Below, in pieces: positions 44,170 to 56,475 of a stretch of DNA of 64,000 nt. Under the pieces are notes generated by a model. That model was not told the origin of the DNA. It worked only from the letters and a program-made list of their open reading frames with translations, and did no database searches. The position numbers and the translations under genes were made by a program. Source of the DNA: Gigaspora margarita (lineage: Eukaryota; Glomeromycota; Glomeromycetes; Diversisporales; Gigasporaceae). Numbering within the stretch: the stretch's first letter is position 1; every line of letters begins with the position of its first letter. The stretch is taken from NCBI GenBank assembly GCA_009809945.1, contig WTPW01002670.1, positions 1 through 64,000 of the forward strand, given 5' to 3'.

Positions 44170-47100
44170 GCCATTTTTCTAGTTGTATAGTTTTTTGTGT
44201 ACATTTTTCAAAATAAGTTAGTTCTGTACAAAGTGCTGGGAGTTGTTTTGTATCTAATACAGAATCTTTAAAAGGTCATAATACTAAAAGATCATCTAGT
44301 CTTTTTACTCGAGATAACATTACATAAACACTATTACATACACTACTACATGCTAGATCAACAACTGTTTTTTCAAGAGTTCAACCTTGGCATTTAAAAT
44401 CAGTAAATGCATAAGCTAGTGTTAAAGGAAGCTGAAAACATTAAATTTTTTTTTGAATTTTAGTTCTATCATGCTTCCAAGCAGTGTAAGTGCATCCATG
44501 TTTGAAAGAATATATAGGAACATTATTTGCTAGCAAATTTTTCTATGTTCTAGGCAACCTGTTAACTAGTTCTATAATAACATATTTTGGAAGAGTATCT
44601 AGTATTAACTCTTCTTGTAAAAAAGAATCAACTGATTCTTTATTATAAACAATTTGTTTAATGATACCCAAAGTAATATTTGCTAAATTATTATTAACAC
44701 AAATATTTATAGTAAGAATAACTTTCATTCTAATAAACAAAAGTAGAATTCCAAAAAGTGCATTTTCTTTTGAATCTGGTGTTGATAAAAATTTTTGATG
44801 ATTGCTTCCTATTAGAGAATTTCTATTATAAGTATCTTTTGCACAAGAATATAAGAGAAACTATTGAAGGCGTTTAGCATGTTCTTTTGCTGCATCAAAA
44901 TTTACTTGAATAGGACCCTGAAATATCTACAAAGGGTAAGGTTTTACAAAAATTACTAAATATAGAAAGATCTGCAAAAAAAAGGCAAAAATAAGCAAAC
45001 TAATTACTATAAAAGAGGTACGTCTAAAGCCGTGTGCAGTCATATGTTTTTGACTTTTTGATTAGGGTTAGGGTAAGGGTTAGTCTGGGGCTAGAGTTAG
45101 AGTGTTCTATATAGTAAAATTGCCTCCCCGGCATTTTTTGTTAATGCCCCAAGGTAGGTTTAGATGCTCGTTTCTTGTATCTTTGATGCTTTTCACTTTT
45201 TTTCACTTAATTTTCTTCGTCGGGCTAATTCGTGTTGATCAAAACAAACAATTTTATTGGCTCTAAGTCATGTAATGCACACGGCTTTAGACGACCCCTA
45301 TAAAAGGAAATAAACTGCACAAAAAAGGCCAAAATAAGCAAACTAAAACTATACCCCTCTCTATATATTTCGTGGTCCTAATTGAATACAAATATTATTT
45401 CTGGGACAAGAAATGAAGCATCTGCCCATTCTGGTTGATTAAATCTATTATCTTCAAGGACTTTAGAATATAAAGCTATCTGATATTCATTAGTTAAGTG
45501 CCCATTATGCATACTATTAAGGATATCAGTATAAAAAGAATCATTTATTTGACACATTGATTTTTTCAATTGAATAACATGCTTGATATTTAACCAAAGA
45601 TGCATTCATTACTATATAATTACTAATTGATAAATTAGTATTACATTTTCTTTTGTTATTTTTTGTTGGATTTTCTATATTATTATTAACTGAATTATCA
45701 AGTAACATAGCCAATTGTTCAGCTTTAATCATTTCATTAGTTATAATTTCACCTTTATTGAGGGGTAACTAATATCTTTTCAAATAATATTACTAATATA
45801 GTTTAGTAGACGTTGGCAAATTTCATTATCATTTTTAAGTTTTTGTCATAACAAAATTGGATTAAGTGCTCCATGAAGCCAAATAAGCATATGACAGTGA
45901 GGAGTACCATGATCTTGATATTTAACAACACCGCAATAATTTTTTATAAACCCAAATATACCATTATCTTTTCTTTTATATCCAATTAAAGTATCAATTA
46001 ATGCTTGAATAATTTTATCAAAATATTTAGCAACTGCACTAGGATCAAGATGTGCAAGTCGAGCTCTTTCTGAAGCTTTTGGAAAATTTTCAGGAACAAG
46101 TTAATCTAGATTAATTTCATTTTCTGCATATATCATAACAATGGGCCATGAAGATCAGCAGGATTTATAATTACAAATAATGAAGGTGCACCATCTCGCA
46201 TAATAACAGCATGTATTTTATTTTACATGCATGCATGTGATTGATAAGATGTCATTAATTTAGAACTAGCATTATTGATATTTCTGAGTAATTCAAGAAT
46301 GGCTAAATTGCTAATTGGTTGTTTATTTTGTTCTTGTATAATAGCCAACTCAATATCTTTGGGTTTGAGGAATGATATTAATTGGGCAGATCTTTTAAAC
46401 TTGTTATTTTTTGTCAAGTTATATGATTCTGCTGACACTTCTCAGCATTGCAAATTATTCAAGATAACAAAAGAAAAAGATCTATGCTATCTGAATTTTG
46501 AATCATAATGACACATAAGATGATTAGCATATTTACTTAATATAATATGTGATAATTGATCTTTATGACCTCCAACACCATATGGATAGAGAACTGGAAA
46601 TATAGCTGGAAAAAAAATGAATCTTCATATTCATTTAATGGTTTATTGCCATGAGGTATACATAGTATTTGAGATTGTTTATCTTGATTTTTTATTTCAG
46701 TTGTGAATTTATTTGATAATTGTGTATAGTGGCCTAAATTTTTAATTAGCTATTGAAAAGAAAGCAGAGTAAGTTCTTTTTGAGTAATTGGCAAACTATC
46801 AACATTTATTATTCCAGAAGGCCTAAGTTCACTTATAGTACCAATTTAATTATTATTAATAAAATTTTTAAACTCTTGCTCTTTAACATCTGACAAATTT
46901 TTATTTTTTTTATCTTCATCAGACTCTTGAAAATTTGACAAAAAATTAGGTATATAACCTGTATAATATTCTATTTCATGAGAATCAACATCTACAACAG
47001 TAGTTGTTATGGTTAATGCTTCAGGAATCTCCTCTTCAGGTAGGCTATTTAAAACATTTTCATTAAGTTTAAATTTGTTTTTAAATAATTTATTATGTTC

Positions 47101-48050
47101 AAAAAGCCATAGAAGAGCTGATGTTATTTTGCTTTTTTAACTTGTAGTACTTTTTTAAGTTGATGATAGTTAGGAGCCCCTTTGCCAACAAATACTACCT
47201 TTATATATTCACAAATTTGATACATTGGTAATGGTAATACAGTCATCAATGAAGCTGGGTTTTGAGGAATGTTACAATATGACCTTTAAGTTTATAATAA
47301 GTATGTTTTTTTCTTGATAATTGAATAAGATTTATGCAAGGATATCCAGGTGATATTAGAAGTTGTTCTGGAATAGTTAGCCCCTTAAGACATAAAGGTG
47401 TGGGTCCAATCCACATGTTATTAGCTAATAATAAAGGGGGTATTTTGTGTTTTTGTAAAATTCATAGCAAGATTTACAAATGCGTAACTTAAAAGGAATA
47501 TCTGAAATATCTTGGTATTCAGTTGGATAAATGAATCCAGAATAGTCAAGAAGAATTTTAGCCCACTAGCATTAATATAGGGATATTGATAATCAAAATC
47601 AATTTCAAATAATAGATCAGTTAGATCTACTAGTGCTTCAATTAAAGATAGATCAATTTCTTGTACTGATATTTTTACATAACTTTTTTAATTGTAAAGT
47701 CTTAAACAAATAGCACATAGCAATTCTCTTAGTTCATTAGGATTAATTTTATTATGAAATTCAGCCAATGCATCTAAAGATATTTCTTCTTTTATAGGTT
47801 GAGGCCATGTAGTATATTGTTGTTGTATTCTTTCAAATTTTTCATTTATTTCCATAATATGTAAAGGAACACCTAAACATTCTGCTTGGTGATCTTTAAG
47901 AATTCGAGCCTGAGTCTTTTTTTCTTTTCAAATATTATATAGTTTTATATTTGATAATTTTCTATATTAAAGATTTTTACATTGTGAAGCTATTATTTCC
48001 TTATGTTTTCTCTTTCTTGCTTTACTACTAGTTACTACAATAACCAAGAT
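44170..48050 (-). pseudogene. Helitron Rep-helicase, decayed and internally deleted
   Basis: Read from 48050 downward. First comes an N-terminal Cys/Leu-rich region (ARILKDHQAECLGVPLHI, LLCAICLRLY, IKVVFVGKGAPNYHQLKK). Then the Helitron-like domain (YPYGVGGHKDQ, LSKYANHLMCHYDSKFR, SFSFVILNNLQ). The Rep part follows (INPADLHGPIVMIYAENE, CGVVKYQDHGTPHCHMLI) with the HUH-type H-C-H at 45891-45899. The C-terminal PIF1 helicase pieces are KSMCQINDSFYTDILNSM and LPLTLAYAFTDFKCQG, plus YVMLSRVKRLDDLLVL. Walker A/B motifs and the Rep tyrosine motif are not found, so the middle is deleted near 45.6-45.8 kb. Rep would nick DNA for rolling-circle transposition. Many stops are present. The Helitron termini (TC / CTRR hairpin) were not identified. 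Confidence 0.87.
45016..45298. mobile_element. hAT-like MITE with telomere-like TTAGGG motif, in Helitron
   Basis: The termini are AGGTACGTCTAAAGCCGTG and, reverse complemented, GGGGTCGTCTAAAGCCGTG. Perfect 8-bp duplications TATAAAAG lie at 45008-45015 and 45299-45306. The interior contains TTAGGGTTAGGGTAAGGG near 45063-45081. It is more GC-rich than its surroundings and splits the helicase part of the Helitron. Confidence 0.92.
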
Positions 48051-48063
48051 ATAAAAAGTTTTT

Positions 48064-48811
48064 TTTTATTAAACCCTAGTCATTCTATCACTAGGGGCAC
48101 TGAGTGGTGCTTCTTTATTATGACCTTTTTATTATTAATTTTACATTTATACATTTTTGTAATAATCTACATATATGTATCTATTTACTATTATCTACCG
48201 CAGCTAACCAGTACTAAGCTATCCTTTTTTGGTTTTATTGTCCCAATTAGTTTCAACCAATTGGCCTATTTTACTATCAGGGATTTAACCGTAATTTTTA
48301 CATACCCACTCAGGGTATCTAGTGATATCTTTTAGCTCCTGACCCAATCCGATTCTTCCAGAACTTTTTTGTCCTAAGGTCACTTGCTTGCCCCGTTAGA
48401 GCAGACTACTCCATGTTCTGTTCAATTCTTCTTGAACTGGTCATCCCTTCAACTTCAGCTCCCGATCTATTCTAATTCATCCAGAATATTTTCATCCCCA
48501 AGGCAGACAAATACAAAGACACCTCGTTAGAGCAGATTACTCCATATTCCATCTAATTCGTATTTGGAGTGGTCATCCTTCCATTTTTGGATAACATCCA
48601 ATTTCTATTTCCAACAGAGAATCCAACTACAGGAAACACAACACTGGTGGCTGAGCTGTCCAAACGTGGTTCTAGCATCCTAATTCAAGTCATCCTTTAC
48701 ATGATCATGTGTAGTTAATTTGTCATTCATAAGACTTGAACTGGCGACCTTGCGCTTGAAACAGTTAATGTCCTGGGAGCGCAACCACTACGCTATCGAC
48801 TCGCAGGACAT
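48064..48811 (-). mobile_element. tRNA-derived SINE 2, near Helitron N-terminus
   Basis: The minus strand begins ATGTCCTGCGAGTCGATAGC. An A-box-like TAGCGTAGTGG lies at 48785-48795 and a B-box-like AGTTCAAGTCT at 48732-48742. The head start resembles SINE 1 (ATGTCCT..G...GATAGC). The body of about 650 bp is mixed in composition and ends at a T-run on the plus strand. An approximate duplication, AAAAAGTTTTT against AAGAAGTATTT, flanks it. The Helitron N-terminal frame stops at its edge, so it probably interrupts that element. Confidence 0.72.
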
Positions 48812-48819
48812 AAGAAGTA

Positions 48820-50515
48820 TTTTATGATATGAGATAAGGTGAAATGTTTAGCAAGTTAAAGTTTTGATAGTGATTGTTGAAAAATTATTTTTTTTTGAAT
48901 AAATCAAAATTAAAAAATCAATAATTATAAATATGTTATTTATATTTATATCTTTAAACAATGCAATATGATTTAAGATTTTGTACAATACATAAATAAA
49001 ATTGTTATAATGCGAAGATTTTTGTTATCATTGTGAATAAGCTTTTTATTTTTCTTATTCAATATGGTCTAAAACATGAATTATCAGCACATTTTTGTTA
49101 ATATTCTCAATGAACAATGCCACTTATTTGTAACAGATTTTTATTTTTAGTACATTATTTTCAATTTATTTACAGTTCATACCTGCAATTGTATTGTGTT
49201 CATTCCTGGTGATGTATATACATACTAGACATATTTTGTTAATATAACATAATAATATTTGTTTCAACTAGTGTTTTAATTCTAATTAAAAATGCTCAGC
49301 TGATAATTTTGTATAGAACCTGTCATCAAGTAGTGCTAAGTATTGACCTAGATCTGACACTTCTGATTTGGAAATTCAGGGGCAGCCTTATCAAAATTGT
49401 ATATAATACATTATCAATATATTCATAATTAGGTGTACACTAATCTATATAAAAATATATCATATATAGGTTTATTATGTTAAAGCGACAAATGAAGTGT
49501 TACACTAATCGATATAACAAAGGTTTAATATGTAATTATACCATTTAATGATGATAAAAGTGTATTTAACTCACAAAATCTAATTTTTATAGACAGGTAA
49601 TATTATTAATTATCTAATGCAATTGAACAGAATTTTACTTTCTTATTTGCATTATACACTTGTAGTTTATATGTAATGTTCTAAATTGATATCAGTTATG
49701 TATGTAGTCAGTTAAATCAATATATGCAGCCTAATATTCAGACATACTAAACTGAATTGATGAAGCAGTTATTATTGTATTAGCTGATTTTATTGCAAAA
49801 TCAAGCTAACGTTTGTTTATAGTTAGTTTAGTGCTTCAATTGAGGCTTATTGTTTAAGGGTGGGGTTTTTTTTGTTTTTACCCAGATAATATACGATTTT
49901 ACCAACATTAGGTTTATACAAATATCAGTACCAGGAACGAAGTGATGCAAATCACGAAGTATAGGGTTATACAGCAAATTAAGAGCTGTGCGTCCGCAAA
50001 ATCTTAAGTTTGATTAGTTCGCATGACTTATTCATCACCTTTTTTTTATTCTTCACACAATAATTTGTCATTCTGTTATTTTTCACATATATTTTCATCA
50101 AGATTTCTATCTATAATAATATGGTATAGATTAGCAAATATAAGCACAAAGGACTGTGAACATGTGCATTATCAAAGTTACGATAACTAATGATATTAAA
50201 CATAATAATTTTATACACAAAATTTGGTAACCTGATGCAAATTAATTTGTCTATTTACTTGATATTTGGCATTTTTCATTTTTTTTCGTAAGATTTTTTA
50301 TTGGGTTGATTAAATGATAATTACTAATTGTCAAAGATGATAGCGAAATAATTTTCGGTTAATTTGATAATCTGTATGATGCATTATAAACTTGTTTTGC
50401 TAATGCGAGTCAATAAAGTTTTGCATCTTGCTTAATAACAAAAAAGAACAAGTTCTATTTTTATATTAATGATCAATTACAAATTATGACGCATTATTAC
50501 ATAAAATGATCATAT
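48820..50515. other. Unassigned AT-rich DNA
   Basis: There is no domain-bearing ORF or bounded repeat. A slightly GC-richer patch near 49930-50020 (GCTGTGCGTCCGCAAAATC) has no identity I can give. Confidence 0.45.
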
Positions 50516-50519
50516 GTAC

Positions 50520-51480
50520 ACATTTAAAAAATTTTCTCATGATCTACATGTAGATATGAATGGGTACATCTATGTACCTCCACCATTGTGTGACAATCAC
50601 TCCTAATTAGAATGAAATGATTACAATTTATCATTCTTTTGAATTTTAATTTGCTAAATTATTTCTAAATTTCTACTACTTTCCAGATAAAGTTGCGCAT
50701 ATAGATGTATGCTAAATTATTTTGAAAAACATTTTGGCATTGCTACATTTTATATAAAACCCTTCAAAATAATTGTACTAAGTGTTTTAGATTTAAAATT
50801 CACAAATCTTTACAATAATTCAAATATCAACTAAATCTTAGCTATATAGAAATCACAATAATTTTAATAAAACTAACTCAGTATCATATAAATAAGTGTA
50901 TTAAAAAATAAGTAAGATTTGTGCAATAAATACATCTTCTTATTTTATCAAAATTACAAGACTTATTCAACTTTCGGTTTGCATGTAATTTCTACTCACT
51001 ATGATAGTAACTGTGATATATGATCTTTATAATAAATTATTTTATTGTTAATCGATACTGCTTTTATGTAATATTGTAACATGCCAAAATTTTACATCAG
51101 CGACATCAAATTAAACAAATAAATATCTTTTTAAAAAACTTATGAATTAATACTCAACTAACACAAAAAGGCCATTACTAAAGTTCAAGATAAAGAAATT
51201 GACGAACTATTGGAATTTGTACAAGCCATAGAACTAGATCGATATCTTATTATACGTAAAATAACAATTAAATCTAACAATTTTTTCAATTTCTTTTGCT
51301 AATTTATAATAGCTTGCTTGAAAGTTCTCTTTGGAAGCATATTAATAGATAAGATAACTTAAGTAAAATTTGTTGTTATATAAAAAAACTAAGCGAAGTT
51401 TAATGAGTTACATATAAAATTTGTTGTTATATAAAAAAACTAAGCGAAGTTTAATGAGTTACATAAAAAATAATTTAAGC
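50520..51480 (+). repeat. Left arm of a large diverged inverted repeat
   Basis: It matches the reverse complement of 52990-54615. The best-conserved part is 51085-51400, with GGCCATTACTAAAGTTC and AATCTAACAATTTTTTCAAT. The outer part shares GGTACATCTATGTAC and CACTCCTAATTAG. The arm carries a broken version of the short MPK ORF found in the right arm. Confidence 0.75.
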
Positions 51481-51960
51481 AAAAGTTTAATAAGTTTTAT
51501 AAAAATAATTCAAACAAAAGTTTAATAAGTTATATAAAATAATATAAAAAAATAATTTAAGCGAAGGTTTAGTAAGTTATATAAAAGAATGGTTTGAACA
51601 AAGGTTTAATAAGTAATTTGAGTAAAGATTAGCAATGGTTTAGTAATTAATTTGAGCAAAGGTTTAGTAAGTTATTTAAAAAATATCTTAAAGTAAAGGT
51701 TTTAGTAAATAAATTGAGCAGGAGTTCAATAAGTAATTTGAGCAAAGGTTCATAAAAAAATAATTTAAGCAAAGGTTTAGTAAGTAATTTGAGCAAAGGT
51801 TCAGTAAGTAATTTGAGCGAAGGTTCAGTAAGTAATTTGAACTAAGATTTAGTAAGTTATATGTAAAAATAATTTGAGCAAAGTTTAATTTTAATAAGTA
51901 ATTTGATCAAAGGTTCAGTAAATGATTTTTGAGCAAAGCTTCAATAAGTAATTTTAGTAA
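51365..51960. repeat. Tandem minisatellite in the inverted-repeat loop
   Basis: It starts with two identical copies of about 50 bp (period 51) at 51365 and 51416. Many drifting units of about 22-30 bp follow, of the type AATTTGAGCAAAGGTTTAGT / AAGTAATTTGAGCAAAGG. It runs to about 51960. No coding is seen. Confidence 0.8.
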
Positions 51961-52041
51961 AAATTTTATTATTTATTAGCATCCATTGGTGATCTGAATT
52001 AATGCGCAGTAGCATATAATCATTTTTGTGAAGATGATATA

Positions 52042-52802
52042 CAGTCAACCTTTTATAAATGCATCCTTTATAAATGCACTTTCTTTAAGTGCACTTTACA
52101 TACTCTTTTTTTCTATGAATGCACCTACATACGCTTACTTTCTATAAGTGCACTTCACATTGGGGTGCGTGGTGTACTAGTCAATCAAAACTATATGTGG
52201 TCATATAATAAAATTTATTAATGAAATTGTTTTTCAGATAGCGATCAATAGATAATAAATTTATGATAATTAATGCAACTTTTTAAATAGATGACAGCCA
52301 TAATGGTTTGATAGTTTTGGATAAAATTTTATAAAGACTAGTATTACATCTCTATGAACAAAACTATAGAATCATCTCATCTATTTAAATGTATATTTTT
52401 TCTTAAAAAAAGTAGCAATAGAAAAGGGCTTAATTTAGTTTCATTTTTAAAGAAATGGCTCTATTGCTTTGTTTGTAGAGACATAATACTAGTCTTAGCA
52501 AAATTTTATCCAAAGCTATCAAACTGTTAGGGCTGTACATCTATTTAAAATTTTGTATTAATTATGCGAAATTATTACTTTTTGATTGCTATCTGAAAAA
52601 AATTCCTTATTAAATTTTATTATATAACCACATATAAGTTTTAATTTACATAGTACATCGCGCACTCTAACTTCACATGTGCTTCCTTTTAATAAGTGCA
52701 TATCATTTGATCTGCCTAACATTATATGCAGATTACATTCCATAAGTGTGCATTTCATAAGTGCACTTTTCCTGATTACATTTATTTATAGAAGCTTGAC
52801 AG
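52042..52802. mobile_element. Pogo/Tigger-like element copy 3 (long hairpin)
   Basis: The left end is CAGTCAACCTTTTATAAAT. The right end as reverse complement is CTGTCAAGCTTCTATAAAT. TA lies at 52040-52041 and 52803-52804. The inner halves pair as well (TTGATAGTTTTGG with CCAAAGCTATCAA, and GACTAGTATTA with TAATACTAGTC), so almost the whole 761 bp folds. No transposase is present. Confidence 0.8.
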
Positions 52803-53257
52803 TATTTGATTCTAAAAAAGTCACCACTTTTTCTGAAATAACACACATAGACTTACCAAATAATGCACAGATCAATTAATTAACATGCAGATAGCGCTAT
52901 TTCACACTTAGATGATAAATAAAAGTTTAAAAAATCTTTATATATAAAGATTTTGAAGTCAAAAATGAAATGTAAGTGTTTAGAAACTCCTATTTGACAA
53001 AATAAATAAAGCTTTTTATTATATTATATAATTTATTAAACTTCACTTAAATTATTTTTTATATAACTTATTAAACTTTGCTTAGATTTTTTTTATATAA
53101 CTTAACAAATATTACTTAAATTATCTTATCTATTAATATTCTTCCAAAGAGAACTTTCAAAAAACTAGAATAATTAAGCAAAAGAAATTGAAAAAATTGT
53201 TAGATTTAATTGTTCTTTCATGTATAGTAAGATATTTATCTAGTTCAATAGTAGTAA

Positions 53258-53367
53258 TGCCTGGCAAAATGACAAAACCTGATAAACTATAAGTTTTGTC
53301 ATTGATAAAACTTGACGAAACTTATGGTTTTGTTATTTCGTTAAGGCAAAATTAGTTTCACCAGGTA
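53258..53367. mobile_element. Small palindromic MITE in the right arm
   Basis: The inverted ends are TGCCTGGCAAAATGAC and, reverse complemented, TACCTGGTGAAACTAA. Inside, ACTATAAGTTTTGTC pairs with GACGAAACTTATGG. The left arm of the big inverted repeat lacks it, which gives a paralogous empty site (GCCATAGAACTAGAT). The exact target duplication is unclear. Confidence 0.6.
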
Positions 53368-53529
53368 TCTATATTCTATGGCTTGTATTAATTCCAATAG
53401 TTCATCAATTTCTTTATTCAGAACCTTAGTAATGGCCTTATTTGTACTAGTTGAGTTTTCATTCATAAGTGTCTTTAAAAGGTTAGCTATTTGTTTAATT
53501 TGATGCTGCTGATATAAAATTTTAGGCAT
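53341..53529 (-). CDS. Short helical ORF conserved in the inverted-repeat arms (unrecognised)
   Basis: Encodes 62 residues beginning MPKILYQQHQIKQIANLL, with a Glu/Leu-rich helix NKEIDELLELIQAIE. The last residues come from the inserted palindromic MITE, so the original C-terminus is lost. The left arm has the same text from 51085 on, but one base shorter in the A/T run after the third codon, which shifts its frame. The copies suggest a once-translated short protein or part of a longer repeat-encoded protein. No domain is recognised. It is probably non-functional. Confidence 0.35.
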   Translation of the reverse strand: MPKILYQQHQIKQIANLLKTLMNENSTSTNKAITKVLNKEIDELLELIQAIEYRYLVKLILP

Positions 53530-54619
53530 TTAAACATAAAACGATTTTAGAAAGTATCAATAACTATAAAATAATCTATAAGAAAGATCATATAAATAGT
53601 GTTATTTAAATTTTAAATAAGATTTGTACATCACTTATTTAATTATAAAACACCTTATCATTTTATCAAAATAATATTTATAAATTTTTATTATAAAACA
53701 CTTAGCATAGAAATTTGAGAGGTTTATATAAAAAATATAGCAATGCTGAAATATTTATCAATTCAGAATAAATTAGATACATCTATATGCTAGAAATTTA
53801 GAAATAATTTAGCAAATTAAAATTCAAAAGAATATTAAATTATTTACTAAGAAAATAACTATGATTAATCAGGGAAATCACCTCCCTTATTATTTTTATA
53901 GTTAGAGTAAAATTTTGGGATAAAGGATGTTTATATATATTAGATATAAGAACCTGATTCTGATTTCAGTTTTCGTAAGGTTTTCTGGGGTCCTGTGCAT
54001 TTTTACTTAGAGTACCTAATTCTGTTTATTTAGTATGTTTTTGATATAGCATCCTAATGAATTTCCTTAGTTAAAATTAAAATTCTCATTTTCTAAATAC
54101 AATTACTATTTTATTCCAATAGTTAATTTTAATTCTATTTATTGAAGTTTTGCTTAATAACTTAGTTGAAAATCGGTTTGGGTAATTTGTAGATAATCTG
54201 TGAATGTTCTATCCTAATTAGGAGTGATTAATCACACAAATCTAAATTCAGTGGGGGTACCATATAGCACTCCAAAAAGTACCCAAGGTATTAACCAGGA
54301 AACCCATATTAACCACAAATAGTGCCCCTGAGGTACTGTGTATAGTTGTGAGTACTATGTATGGGGGTACAATGTTCAGCAGAGGGTGAATATATATTAG
54401 TTTTTCTGGTGATAGTACTCAGACATAAATAAATTTTTAAGGCTACATAAACAATATAGTACCCAGGTATATATCGATCTTCAAGGCCATTAGACTAAAA
54501 CAGCAGCCAGGTACTAATATATAGGGGTACTATTTAAGGGGGTACTTTATGGTATGCTATACAGTACATAGATGTACCTGATATGAACTATTAAAATTAT
54601 TTTAAATGCTACATTTCTG

Positions 54620-56165
54620 AATTTAAAATTTGGTCATGTGATTTATTTGGATTTTTAAGAGCAGTTAAACATTAATTATATTTATTTCAATCTATTAAAG
54701 AATTCTTATTTTTTATTGACTAATAAACATTTCTAATATTCTATTAAATATTTACAAACTAGATATTTTATCATTCTCAAGCTANATATTTNNTNNTNNN
54801 NNNNNNNNNNNNNNNNNNNAAAATAGATTTGTAGTATAATAATATTTAAATAATTATAAGTTCTAATTTTTATTAAATTTAGTAGTATAATAGAGTTAAT
54901 AATTTAATTGAATTAAAAATTGACCTAAATTATTTCTAAATCATTAAAAATTTAAGAATGATTTAATCAATTCAAAATCAATCTGAATTGCTAAATAATA
55001 CTTTATTTCTTGACATTAAAGTATAGTTTCCTTAATATTGCTTATACTAATTTTTAAAAAATCTGTTATAATGATTTTTGTTTATTCTTTTTTAAAAAGA
55101 GTTTTAATTTTCAATTTTTAATATAATCATTATCACTCACAATGATACTTTTGAATATTGTTCATTACACATTCCTTTTACAACATCTTTTATTACCTGA
55201 AATCTTGCAAATAATTAATATAGTGACTATTGCAACATACAGCTATTAAAAGATCCAACTCTAACTGAAGGACCACTAGTTCTTTTAGGACCAGACCAGT
55301 CCTGTCTTTTTTGAGTGTTACTGAAATAAACATCAGTTCTAATAACTTTTATTATTATAAATTATAAATAAGATCATAATCTAACTCAGCAATTTTTTGC
55401 AACATTTAATCTAACATATTATGAAGTTTTAGAGTTACCTATTTTGAAAATAAATGGGAGTCAAAAAGCCCTATTTCTGTTTTGAAATTTCGAATCAAAA
55501 AAAAGAAATAAGAGTTATCCAGTAATATAATAATAAACTTTTTTAATATAATTTCAAAGCAAATGTATGATTATAAAAGAATTCATTATTATATAAACAA
55601 ACTTGCCAATAAAAAATAAATATAAGTTATAGACCATAAATACATCACAAATCTAATTCAAAACCAGAAATTGAACCTTAGGTCTAAAACCCCTATTAAA
55701 TTTAAATTATATATACAATAAATAAAATATCTAATTGTAATTGTGTGATCTTTTTATTTATTTGATATAAATTCATAAGCTAAGCAAACAACTGGTCTAG
55801 AAAAAGCTAAATTTCTTATACATAGGGCTCGTAAATCATATTAGTCAATCAGTTTGAACAAAACCTCTAGTTCTGCAGTCTATCTTAGACTGAGCTAGTC
55901 TAAAAAGATTGCCAGCTCTAATATAGTTAGTATTTAATTATTGTATAAAGACTTAGACAATAATAATAAATTTAAAGATTTTTAAATAAATTTTTTCTTG
56001 TTTTAATAACAGATTCTTTTAACAAGAATTAGATTTACAAATCTAATATTTTTAACTAAAATAATAATCTACATATATATCACTATTTCTAATAATAATA
56101 GACAGGTTTAAGTGTTGGTTAGAGTAACTTTTATACAATAAAATGAGTATTAAACTAATAGTTTA
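54620..56165. other. Unassigned AT-rich DNA with an assembly gap
   Basis: N runs occupy 54785 and 54792-54819. No gene was found. TAGGGCTCG (55827) resembles hAT-like MITE ends, but no partner with a matching duplication was found. Confidence 0.45.
54785..54819. other. Assembly ambiguity (N run)
   Basis: Ns occur at 54785, 54792-54793, 54795-54796 and 54798-54819. Scattered Ns also occur at 14493-14496, 14539, 14553-14554 and 58857. Confidence 0.99.
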
Positions 56166-56169
56166 AATG

Positions 56170-56475
56170 AGAACCTTGAATAATCTATATAAGATCATAT
56201 TTGAAAAATAGCTAATGGAGGCCCTTTTTTTAAAAAAAGGTTATATTTGAAAAGTAGATATTGGATAAAAAGGTTATATTTGAAAACAGTTAATGAGCAA
56301 AAAGAGTATATTTAAAAGAATGCTAATAGGCTAATTTTTAAAAATCTTATATTTGAAATGTGCTAATAAAAAATGTAAGTTTTTTAGAGAATATAGATCT
56401 GCTTTTTTTTTAGAGAATATAGGTTGTTTTTTTTTTTTTTTTTTTTTTTTTTTTTCTTTTTTTTTTTTTATATCT
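56170..56475. repeat. Degenerate tandem repeat and long poly-T tract
   Basis: TTATATTTGAAAA(A/G)(T/C)AG.TAAT recurs about every 35-50 bp from 56195 to 56360. A T-run then occupies about 56431-56470. This is low complexity and may cause assembly slippage. Confidence 0.65.

Larger units (their letters stand above)
52990..54615 (-). repeat. Right arm of the large inverted repeat, with insertions
   Basis: It is the reverse complement of the left arm, with added DNA at about 53258-53367 (a small MITE), 53840-54190 and 54255-54565. Landmarks read on the minus strand are AGGCCATTACTAAGGTTC and TTCTCTTTGGAAGAATATTA. Confidence 0.72.

Noticed and set aside
45060..45085. Telomere or internal telomeric array
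   Set aside because: Only about three TTAGGG-like units, lying inside a MITE with perfect 8-bp duplications.
47980..48335. 110-codon hydrophobic ORF 48003-48335 as a gene
   Set aside because: It straddles the SINE 2 boundary and its AT-rich body. It is Phe/Ile/Tyr-rich with no domain.
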